This document shows, in pieces, positions 56,101 to 64,000 of a stretch of DNA of 64,000 nt. The position numbers were made by a program, and so were the translations under genes. A model generated the notes under the pieces. That model worked only from the letters and a program-made list of their open reading frames with translations. It made no database searches and had not been told where the DNA came from. How positions within the stretch are numbered: position 1 is the stretch's first letter; each line of letters opens with the position of its first letter. The DNA is from Echria macrotheca (taxonomy: Eukaryota > Ascomycota > Sordariomycetes > Sordariales > Schizotheciaceae), in NCBI GenBank assembly GCA_030411725.1, contig MU839828.1, positions 2,542,001-2,606,000 on the forward strand. Direction: 5' to 3'.

Positions 56101-57164
56101 ATGGCCGAATCAGCATGGATGTACCCCCCCTCCCTCGCCCTCGCCATCCTCGCCACCATTCTTTATGGTATCGTCTTCCTCTGGCTCACCCACCAGACCC
56201 TGATCAAGCACCGCGCCTGGTTCTTCGTCTGCGTCGTGCTCGGCGCCGCGATCGAGGTAGCCGGGTACGCCATCCGGTGCTACTCGATCAAGAACCAATC
56301 TAACATTGTAACCTCTCCCCTCCCCTTAAACATGACCGACAAAAACAACTAACCAGGATACACAAAAGGGCGCATTCGCAACGACCCTATCCCTAATCGT
56401 GCTAGCCCCCGTTTTCGTCGCCGCCGGCAACTACCTCCTCATATCCCGCCTCATCCGCGCCGTCCTCTCCTTCTCTGAGACCGGCCACCGCGTCCTGGGC
56501 ATGCCCGGCCGGCTGATCACGCGCGTCTTCGTCGGCTTCGACATCGTCTCGTTCCTGGTCCAGTGCGCCGGCTCCGGCGTCGCCAGCTCAACCGAGTGGG
56601 CCGGGAACACGGCGCGCATCGGGGTGTTCATCCTGATCGGCGGGCTGTCGCTGCAGGCCGTTGCGTTTCTCTTCTTTCTTTCCATCTTCTCCCGGTTTCA
56701 TTATCTCGCGACCCGCAAGGGGCAGGCGGCTGCGCATGCGCCGGTTGGGTGGGAGAAGGTGGTTAGGGCTGTATATGTCTCTTCGTTTTGTATCCTGGTG
56801 AGTCTCCTTTTTTTCTCAAAAAAACAACACATGGACCGCTCGCCATCAGCGTCCAGAGTCTCCACGGGTACAAGACATATCTCAGACCGGGTGTTTTGGC
56901 TAACAACGATAGATCCGATGTATCTACCGTGTGGCCGAGTTCGCCGAGGGAGTCGACGGGTACGCGTTCCGGCATGAGTGGATGTTTTGGATCTTCGAGG
57001 CCGTTCCCATGTTGATCGCCATCGGCATCTTCTGCTTCTATCACCCGAGCGCATATCTCGGCCGGGACGGGGCGAAGAGCAGGATCGTCGGCAAAACAGG
57101 CTACAGCGGTGACTCGGAGGCGTCGGCGGTCGAGTTGGGTCGGAGCCGGCGTAGTCGCAAGTAG
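56101..57164 (+). CDS. RTA1-like membrane protein (lipid-translocating exporter family)
   Basis: Fungal-specific seven-helix membrane family linked in yeast to 7-aminocholesterol resistance and sphingoid base or phospholipid movement. Exons are 56101-56307, 56357-56797 and 56913-57164; 299 residues. Hydrophobic helices include LALAILATILYGIVFLWL, AWFFVCVVLGAAIEVAGYAI, TLSLIVLAPVFVAAGNYLL, VFVGFDIVSFLVQCAGSG, IGVFILIGGLSLQAVAFLFF and VPMLIAIGIFCFYHP. Family signatures are EVAGYAIR, the GNYLLISRLI segment and the C-terminal RVAEFAEGVDGYAFRHEWMFW-type motif (split here by length limits), in which FWIFEAVPM follows. The cytosolic tail is basic. The stop lies 5 bp from that of the convergent Zn2Cys6 gene, which could be its regulator (inference from position only). 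Confidence 0.93.
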
Positions 57165-57169
57165 ACTAC

Positions 57170-58582
57170 TCAACCACGGCAGTATGCGCTCGGAGGCTCG
57201 AGGAGCCTTTTGACAGAGGGGTGGGCGTTGGGCAATGCGAATGAACTGGTAAGCCCGGTGGCCAGGTGGGCTGCATACTTCAGGGGCCATTCTAGGTGGC
57301 ATTGGTATTTTGGGGGGACTTCTTCCAGCAGGCGGCTCAGCCAGGCAATGGATGCCCGTCGGCGAAATCCAAACTTGGCGCCCACGTCCACGGTGCCGAG
57401 GGTCAGCTCGCCAATGGCAAACTCGACCATGGTGAAGTACAGAAGCAGAATCTGGGCCGGATAGTTGTCGGGCGCAGTAAACTGTAGGAATTCCTCATTT
57501 GACGCGCCGGAAACCAAGCCATACATACTGGCAAACTCGGAGAAGGCTGGATATACAATGTTAGCAGTAGACAACACGACGAATAGACAAAACTCACCTT
57601 CAACCGGAGAATTGACAACGATCTTGGCAACCCGCTCGGTCGCAGCGAGGAACCGAATCTCCAGCGGACTCGACAAGACGGGCGCCAGCCGGCGCAGCGA
57701 AACAAAAAACTCATCCAGCAGCGCCTGGTGAAATCCGTCGAGGGGCGTCTCGCGGCCGGCGGTGGGAGCAGCAACGCGCCGCACGCTCTGCGAGTATCCC
57801 TCCTCGGTGAACTCGCGGAACAGCGACTCGCCAAAGTCGAGCATGCCCGTCTGCGAGATGACGCGGCACCCGCGCGTCATGGTCAGGAACTCGGTCATGC
57901 CCTCGGGCATGCACGAGGCCTGGAAGGTGAGGGCCATGATGGCGCCGAAGCGCGCGTCGCCCTCGGCCGTTGATGTGCACGGCGTGTCGAGCGCTTGGTT
58001 TAGGGACTGGATCGCGCGCACGCGGTGTGCTAGGGCCTGCTCGGCGCAGGTTCCTGTGTAGAGATTCAAGTGGGAGGCGGCGAGGCCGAGCATCGCGTGC
58101 ACTAGGTAGTCGTAGTGGTGCGAGAGGGCGGCGACGGATTGCCAGACTGAGTCGCCTTGCATTGGTAGCGGGGGGTAGGCGGTGGTGAGGAAGTGGTGGA
58201 AGAAGCGGAGGTCTTGCATGGTGAAGATTCCTGGGGGTGGGGGGGTTGTTTGGAGGGATGTGTTGGGGGAGGGTGGCGGTGGTGGTGTTGATGGGAGGGA
58301 CGAAGAGGAGGATGAAGGGGAGGGATAGGTGCAGCGCAGGCCGAGGCGGGTGCAGTTGGCGCAGGACGGGAGGGTTTCCTGGCATTTTACCTTGCGGCGC
58401 TTGCAGCTGTGGCAGCCGCGGCGGGACTTGGTGTGGCCTTTCTTGGGGATCGGGCGGCGGCGGGTTGTTGTTGTTGTTGTCGTTGTGATCTCGGACTCGG
58501 AGGTGGTTGTGGTGGTCACGGGACTCGGGCTTTTGGAGTCCAGATCCAGATCCAGATCCAGATGCCGATCCATGGTCATCAT
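57170..58582 (-). CDS. Zn2Cys6 transcription factor (Gal4-type cluster)
   Basis: Exons are 57598-58582 and 57170-57546. The 51-nt intron is in frame without a stop, but has a GTGAGT donor and a GCTAAC branch site. The chosen start (MMTMDRHLD) gives 453 residues; the frame is open further up to a Met at 58807, but that stretch looks like leader. The classic cluster has Cys at 57, 60, 67, 74, 77 and 84 (CHSCKRRKVKCQETLPSC, then NC and RC), followed by a Ser/Pro linker. The remainder resembles the fungal-specific regulatory domain of the Upc2-like group (FHHFLTTAYP near its start). A DLDLDLDL run near the N-terminus is coded by a hexanucleotide repeat. Targets unknown; sterol or lipid control would suit the RTA1 neighbour but is speculation. 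Confidence 0.9.
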   Translation of the reverse strand: MMTMDRHLDLDLDLDSKSPSPVTTTTTSESEITTTTTTTTRRRPIPKKGHTKSRRGCHSCKRRKVKCQETLPSCANCTRLGLRCTYPSPSSSSSSLPSTPPPPPSPNTSLQTTPPPPGIFTMQDLRFFHHFLTTAYPPLPMQGDSVWQSVAALSHHYDYLVHAMLGLAASHLNLYTGTCAEQALAHRVRAIQSLNQALDTPCTSTAEGDARFGAIMALTFQASCMPEGMTEFLTMTRGCRVISQTGMLDFGESLFREFTEEGYSQSVRRVAAPTAGRETPLDGFHQALLDEFFVSLRRLAPVLSSPLEIRFLAATERVAKIVVNSPVEGEFCLFVVLSTANIVYPAFSEFASMYGLVSGASNEEFLQFTAPDNYPAQILLLYFTMVEFAIGELTLGTVDVGAKFGFRRRASIAWLSRLLEEVPPKYQCHLEWPLKYAAHLATGLTSSFALPNAHPSVKRLLEPPSAYCRG

Positions 58583-59436
58583 GGTGTGTTGTCTGTCTTT
58601 GGGGGAGGGATGTTGGTGTGTGCGTTTTGTCACCGGCAGTCTGGCCCTCTTAGATGGCACGTTATCAGCCCAACAGCCGGCTGCTGACGTTGAAGATGTC
58701 GTCAGTTCTTGATGAGTCGAAGGAGTTGCTTGGCCGTCATCCTGCGGGCAGACTTTGGACCGAGAAGTCTCGTTTGGCGCAGTTCCGGTGAAGTTGTGGC
58801 TGTCCAATCAGACGGCGTCTCTTGTAGGCTGCCAATGGCATCTTCCGTGGTAGCATTTGTGAGACACTTCGTTAAACATATTCTGTAAGGCTGTCCGGAT
58901 CGGATAACAGTTTTTGGCTTGTTCTAGACTACGTACACGTGTAGAGTCAGTCCGACCAGCAGATCATATCTAAATCGTATCCAAACATGGGACTTTGGTT
59001 CATTAGATTCAACAAGGCTGGAGTGGATTTACAGTTTCAGGCAGCTTCAGCCCTTCCAGCGCTACCCCACCAATGATCCAACGCCCTGCGCTAGCAAACT
59101 GCAGTGAGCTGTCAGCTCGCCTTGGCAGTGCACCATCCCGTTCCAACCTCGGCTGTTCTTACTGGAGAGCTTTGGGACAACCAACATCGGACTTTACTGG
59201 TCGTCCTGCACTCGCATTCTGAGTCGGAGCCTCGGCTGCCATTCTGTCCGGCAGTATATAAAAAGCGACGAAGCTCATTGATGTTTTCCGGATTCAATTG
59301 TTGAACATTTGGGTGACTGACAGAAAAAAAGACAGGATCATCCATCCCGACTTCTACCCTCCTCCTCCTCCTCCTCCTCCTCCTCCCCCAAACAGTCTCA
59401 CCGATCCCATCCACAGTGACGTAACCGCCCCCGAAC
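58583..59436. promoter_or_regulatory. Divergent promoter region (Zn2Cys6 regulator / acyl-CoA synthetase)
   Basis: About 850 bp between two divergent starts. A strong TATA box (TATATAAAAA, 59255-59264) faces the acyl-CoA synthetase, 173-182 nt before its ATG. A CTC trinucleotide run at about 59359-59386 lies in its leader. No clear TATA box faces the regulator. Confidence 0.6.
59255..59264 (+). promoter_or_regulatory. TATA box of long-chain acyl-CoA synthetase gene
   Basis: TATATAAAAA, with the start codon ~175 nt downstream. This is the clearest core-promoter element in the window. Confidence 0.65.
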
Positions 59437-61604
59437 ATGTCGCCCAACCTCAAAGCCGGCCCGACGCCGCTCTTCTTCGTGCAGAAGCCGCCGTTCAGCG
59501 TCGAGGTGCCCGGCGCGCAGCCCGTCCCCGGCGAGACGATCCCCCGCCGCAACCCGAAAGCCCGCGACGGCCTGCTCCGCCGCCCCGCCCCAGAGGTCCA
59601 CACCATCTTCGACCTGGTGAAGCGGAGCGCCGAGCGGCGCGGCGACGAGCCGGCCATCGGCAGCCGCAAGCTGATCCGGACGCACAGAGAGACAAAAAAA
59701 GTGCCCAAGACGGTCGACGGCAAGGTGGTCCAGGTCGACAAGGAGTGGACCTTCTTCGAGCTGTCCAACTACAGCTTTTTGACGTATACGGAGTACTTTT
59801 CCCAGATCCTGCAGGTCGGCGCTGGGCTGCGCAAGCTCGGGCTCGCCCCCGGCAACCGCGTTTTTATATTCGCGACGACAAGTCCGCAGTGGCTGGGCGT
59901 CTCGCACGCGTGCTCGGCGCAGTCGCTGACCATCGTCACGGCCTACGACACCCTCGGCCCGAGCGGCGTGCAGCACTCGCTCGCCCAGAGCAAGCCCGAC
60001 GCCATCTTCATCGAGCCGCACCTGCTCAAGACGATCGAGGGCCCGCTCAAGCACGCACCATCTGTCAAGCGGCTGATCTACAACAACGAGAGCCACACGC
60101 CCGTGCCGGAATCCGAGATTGAAGCCTTCAAGGCCGCCCACCCAGAACTAACCGTGCTCTCCTATGAAGAACTGCGCGTGCTGGGCGAGGACAACCCCGT
60201 CGACCCCGTCCCGCCCAAGGAGGAGGACCTGTACTGCATCATGTACACGTCCGGCAGCACGGGTACGCCCAAGGGCGTGCCGGTGACGCACGCGAGCATC
60301 ATCGCCGCCGTCACGGGTATTTACCATCACGTCGAGGAGATTGTGAGCGAGCACGAGTACGTGCTGGCGTACCTGCCGCTGGCGCACATTTTCGAGCTGG
60401 TCGTCGAGAACACGACCATATTCGTCGGCGCCACGCTGGGCTACGGGCACCCCCGCACGCTGGCCGACGCCAGCATGCGCAACTGTCCCGGCGACATCCG
60501 CGCCTTTGGTCCGTCCCTGCTGATCGGCGTCCCGCAGGTGTGGGAGTCGATCAAGAAGGGCATCGAGGCCAAGGTGACCGAGGGCGGGTTGCTGACCAGG
60601 GCCGTCTTCTGGGGCGCCTTCAACCTCAAGTCCTTCCTCGTCCGCAACGGACTGCCCGGCCACTCGCTGTTCGACGACATCGTGTTCGGCAAGGTGCGCG
60701 CCCAAGCCGGCGGCCGGATCCGGTTTATTGTGAACGGCGCGAGCGGCATCGCCCAGCCGACGCAGCACTTTATGAGCATGGTCATGGCGCCCATGATCAA
60801 TGGCTACGGCCTGACCGAGACGGGCGGCAACGCGGCGCTGGGCTCGCCGCTGCAGTGGACGACGGACGCCATCGGGCCCATGGAGGTTTCTCTGGAAATG
60901 AAGCTCGTCGCGCTCCCGGAGCTGGGCTACAGCACCGACGCGACTCCTCCTCAAGGAGAGATCCTCGTGCGCGGGCCCTGCGTCATGACGGAGTACTTTG
61001 AGAATCCCGAAGAGACGGCGAAGGCCGTGACGGCCGACGGCTGGTTCCGCACCGGCGACATCGGCGAGTTCGACGCGAACGGCCATGTGAAGGTGATCGA
61101 CCGCGTCAAGAACCTCGTCAAGCTGCAGGGCGGCGAGTACATCGCCCTCGAGAAGCTCGAGGCCGTGTATCGGCAGTGCCCGTTTGTGACGAATATCATG
61201 GTGCACGGGGACAGTGCGCATCCGCGGCCTATCGGGCTCGTGGTCCCCAATGAGAAGAACCTGGCGGCCAAGGCGGCCGAGCTGGGCGTGGACGAGCACG
61301 AGATGTGTTCGGATCCGAAGGTGAAGGCGGCGGTTTTGAAAGATTTGGTCGGCGTCGCGAGGGCGGCTGGGTTGAGCCCGCTTGAGACTTTGAGTGCGGT
61401 CGTTTTGTTGGAGGATCAGGAGTGGACGCCTGCTAATGTTTGTCTCCCTTTTTTTTTGTCCTTCTTATTGATATTATGAAGGTGTGTGGTGCTAATTAGG
61501 TGATTGATAACTAGGGCCTCACGACGGCGACGCAGAAACTCAATCGGCGGTTGATTCGGGAGAAGAATGAGAAGGCTATTGCGAGGTGTTTGAAGGGGTT
61601 GTAA
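59437..61604 (+). CDS. Long-chain fatty acyl-CoA synthetase
   Basis: Activates long-chain fatty acids with ATP and CoA, for lipid synthesis, beta-oxidation or protein acylation. Exons are 59437-61437 and 61515-61604. The 77-nt intron has a GTTTGT donor; splicing replaces a hydrophobic run-on with the conserved end LTTATQKLNRRLI...CLKGL. Product is 696 residues, usual for the Faa1/Faa4 group. Motifs: ATP/AMP binding YTSGSTGTPKGV (~270), the linker-type YLPLAHIFE, NGYGLTETGG, the GWFRTGDIGEFD hinge, and DRVKNLVKLQGGEYI for fatty-acid and AMP contact, which is the eukaryotic acyl-CoA synthetase signature. No mitochondrial signal or C-terminal peroxisomal SKL is present, so ER, lipid droplet or cytosol is more likely. 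Confidence 0.96.
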
Positions 61605-62515
61605 TTTTGGGGGAGGAGGTGGACCTGGCAAGGGAGCAAAAACAGTAAAAATCGTGTAATGGTATTTATGTGTAATTTAATGCCTTGATGTATTTTGATG
61701 TTCAGATGTTGTGACGTGGATATGATATATGATTTACAAATGAGACAAGATCAGAGATGGTTTGCCTCAGAACAAGAAACATTTCTGGGGGTCATGGGTT
61801 TTTATAATTTGTTGTACTTGTACTCCGTACACGTACAATACGTGTACGTGTTATGCAACTCAATAAATGTACAAATGTATCAGAGATATATACAGCTTAA
61901 TAATGTAGAACGACTGGACGAAGCTGAAAAGGGGTAGGTATGTACATTTGAGACAGGTATGCAAGTCTTGATTGGGTCTCTGAGACACAATTCAGAGAAT
62001 GACAATAGAGAAAAGAGACAACAGACTGAAAGAGTGCATGCAAAAATGCAATTTTTATGTCGACTCGACTCCCCGAGTCACGAGTCACCTTGACTGCTGG
62101 ACTAAGACGTCCATCCGTCCCCCCAAGCGCCGTTGCACTCAATGTAGGAATATGGGGGATATCAATGATCAATAATGATGACAGAACGACAGAACGAGGC
62201 TGAAAATGAGTCCGGTATGTACATTCGGGACAGATTGCAAGTCTTAGACCTCTGACACATCAATTCAGAGAACAACAATATGTACAGAAAACAGACAACA
62301 GACTGAAAGAGTGCATGCAAAATTGCAGTTTGTATGTCAACTCGACTCCCCGAGTTACCTAGACTACTAGAACTAGACCAAAAAGTCCGTCCGTCTCCCC
62401 AAACGCCGTTGCTAGACTCGATATCTAAAACACACACCAAAACAAACAAAAAATGTATATATCCATCCTCCAACCCCCCCAACCCCTCGCCATGACCTAT
62501 GATGCAAACCGTCGA
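61605..62515. other. Convergent 3' region with tandem duplication
   Basis: About 900 bp between the stops of the acyl-CoA synthetase (+) and the deubiquitinase (-), AT-richer than the genes. Contains the two ~250-bp diverged repeat copies listed separately. No protein-coding gene is supported. Confidence 0.6.
61901..62425. repeat. Diverged tandem duplication, two ~250-bp copies
   Basis: Copy A is about 61901-62150, copy B about 62173-62425. Shared blocks in the same order and orientation include GGTATGTACATT, GCAAGTCTT, CAATTCAGAGAA, GACAACAGACTGAAAGAGTG (identical 20-mer), CATGCAAAA, CGACTCGACTCCCCGAGT-like and CGCCGTTGC. Differences are scattered substitutions, many of them transitions, plus small indels. 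The repeats lie wholly between genes, in the 3' flanks. Confidence 0.75.
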
Positions 62516-64000
62516 CTAAACCGTCGACCCCCTAAGCTTATAAAACAAAATATAAGCCTGCGAATTCCCATCCCGATACAACTTCTCCGTCTCATCTCCC
62601 GGCGCCGCGCTGCCCACCTTGATCTTGGTCGCCATGCTATCATTGAGTCGGTACCAATCCGTCGGATCGCGCGACTGGTCGTCCTGCACATACGAGATAT
62701 AGTGTCCCTCGCTGAGCCGACTCCCGATATGACACACGACCGCATAACAATCATACAACATCTGCCCAGAAAAGTGCGGGTCGGGCGGGTTCGTCGTGCC
62801 CGGGAGACTGTACCTCGTCAGGTCCAGGTCGCGGATCGGGAAGCTGACTCTGGTATTAATCTTGGGCGACTGGTGGTGCTCGAACCGCGACAGCGACAGA
62901 ATCAAGCGGTCGGGGAAGCGGCCGATGAACTGCTTCCTGCTGCTCTTCTGGCCGACCTTGCACTTCTCGCACTGCAGGTCCGCCTTGGTCTCGCGGAACT
63001 CGTGCGCCAGCAGGTCGTGGATGTCGAACGAGCTCTGGTTCGTCTGCGGGAACGCGAGACTGTACACGTCGACGAGCTGCGTCTGGTATCGCTGGTAGTT
63101 GCACGCCGTGTTCAGACAGCGCGTCGACCAGATCTCGATGCTGCGGAAGTACTTGTCCACGATGGAATCGCTGCTCTCGCGGTATTTCTTCCAGTACGAG
63201 ATGGCGCCCTGGAGCATGGCGTCCTTCTGGCCCGTCTGCACCTCGCCGCCGTACGCGAGCCGGTCCATCCGGTTCCGCAGCATGTTGGTCTCGTCGTGGA
63301 GGCTGGCCAGGAGGAACACGCAGAATTCGTGCGAGTCCTGCTGGGCGGGTCCTCCAAAGAGCTCTTGTTGCGGCTTATTCTTGTCTGTCTTGGAATGTGC
63401 ATCCCGGATGATTGCCTGCATCCTGTTAGCCTCGCGTCTATTCACTTTCTACCTAGTGTCTTACCATTGCGTCCCTCGTGTCTATGCTCGGAAGGGTTCC
63501 GGCGTGGAGGCGCGCGAAAACCCGGTGAATACACCTCGTCAGCTCCTGGGGGTTCGGATACTTTTCGTCCTTCCTCATCGGAGGGTTCTTGTAGTGCCTT
63601 TCCCATTCGCCGGTCGCTATTTCACGCCCAAAGCCCGGCGTGGCAAACAATGCCTGGAAGGCCGAGTTGGCGAAGCAGTGGACGCCGGGGTTGTCTATCC
63701 CTACGCGCATGGCTCTTGGCCTCCCAACGCCCCTCTGTATGGCCATTCTCGCCAATACCGGCTCGTCAGCAGCTGTATCTGCCAGACCGCTGTGACTTCT
63801 TCGTGGGAGAGTCGGGGGCGGGCGTGTTGGCGGTACGGCAAAGCTGGGGAATGCCGCCTGGGTTTGAGGGCCGAACGTCGGCGAGGACATGGACTCTCGC
63901 GCGGCTACATCCTGTCTCCTGCGGAGGAAGTCCTCTGTCGTCCTCACCGGTTTCATACCGGGTTTTATGGGATCCTCAGCAGCAAATGGTTTTCCTGCTG
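62516..64000 (-). CDS. USP-family ubiquitin carboxyl-terminal hydrolase (5' end beyond window)
   Basis: Cysteine protease removing ubiquitin from conjugates (peptidase family C19). Exons seen are 62516-63415 and 63465 to beyond 64000; the intron at 63416-63464 (49 nt) has a GTAAGA donor and CTAAC branch. The frame stays open to the window edge upstream of the Met at 63956, so the N-terminus is missing. The Cys box reads GIDNPGVHCFANSAFQAL: catalytic Cys and oxyanion Asn are present, but GVH replaces the usual GNT/GAT. QQDSHEF is the conserved QQDAHEF block. Zinc-ribbon cysteines appear as CLNTAC and CEKCKVG. The His box is SEGHYISYV and the third residue is in WYRLND. All catalytic residues seem intact, so activity is expected; the substrate is unknown. 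Confidence 0.93.

Noticed and set aside
58583..58807. 75-residue N-terminal extension of the Zn2Cys6 regulator
   Set aside because: Open but compositionally unlike a regulator N-terminus; a cluster of Met codons at 58573-58582 is the more likely start region. Transcript start data could reverse this.
61897..62482. Two minus-strand frames (91 and 106 codons) as a duplicated small gene
   Set aside because: They share only a short stretch, differ in frame outside it, and start at weak or absent conserved positions; better explained by duplicated non-coding DNA.

Overview
The window is nuclear DNA of a filamentous ascomycete, most likely a Sordariomycete (Sordariales-like; this placement is inference). 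The coding regions are GC-rich. Genes are split by short introns, mostly 49-73 nt, with GTRAGT-type donors and CTAAC-type branch sites. The two tRNA genes carry short introns right after the anticodon. The gene set is typical of such fungi: polyubiquitin, Zn2Cys6 regulators, an RTA1-family membrane protein, GH81 and GH47 enzymes, Stn1 and Rad10. I joined exons by hand. Every complete multi-exon model keeps frame and gives a total length divisible by three.

Layout. 0.5-1.5 kb: tetrameric polyubiquitin (-). 4.3-6.9 kb: large Zn2Cys6 regulator (-). 10.7-12.8 kb: protein farnesyltransferase beta subunit (+). 18.2-19.1 kb: small dsRBD-like protein (+). 22.5-23.8 kb: GDP-mannose pyrophosphorylase (+). 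24.9-26.8 kb: glycerol kinase (-). 28.0 kb: tRNA-Ile (+). 28.5-30.0 kb: protein kinase (-). 31.1-34.0 kb: GH81 endo-1,3-beta-glucanase (-). 35.2-36.1 kb: telomere protein Stn1 (-). 36.8-37.7 kb: DNAJC9-type J protein (-), head to head with a Rib2-like pyrimidine deaminase (+, 37.9-38.5 kb). 38.7-39.9 kb: secreted protein with a PHM-like copper-ligand pattern and a His/Asp-rich tract (+). 40.0-41.5 kb: L-fuconate-type dehydratase (-). 43.2-44.4 kb: uncharacterised protein (+). 44.6-45.0 kb: degenerate inverted-repeat element. 45.3-46.6 kb: Rad10/ERCC1/Swi10 (+). 48.9-50.8 kb: secreted GH47 alpha-mannosidase (+). 51.3 kb: tRNA-Lys (-). 52.0-52.4 kb: possible small gene (-). 53.6-54.9 kb: secreted Thr-rich protein (+). 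56.1-57.2 kb: RTA1-like membrane protein (+), convergent with a second Zn2Cys6 regulator (-, 57.2-58.6 kb). 59.4-61.6 kb: long-chain acyl-CoA synthetase (+). 61.9-62.4 kb: diverged tandem duplication. 62.5-64.0 kb: USP-family deubiquitinase (-), cut by the window edge.

Most of the window is ordinary chromosomal housekeeping. Cell-wall and glycan functions recur (GDP-mannose supply, GH47 trimming, GH81 glucan cleavage, two secreted proteins of unknown role), but they are not arranged as a cluster. I see no biosynthetic gene cluster, intact transposon, CRISPR array or viral sequence. The points most worth following are the PHM-like secreted protein, the tiny dsRBD-like protein behind a long intron and a very long upstream region, the inverted-repeat element flanked by unusually long direct repeats, the tandem duplication beside the deubiquitinase, and two in-frame introns that would give longer isoforms if retained.
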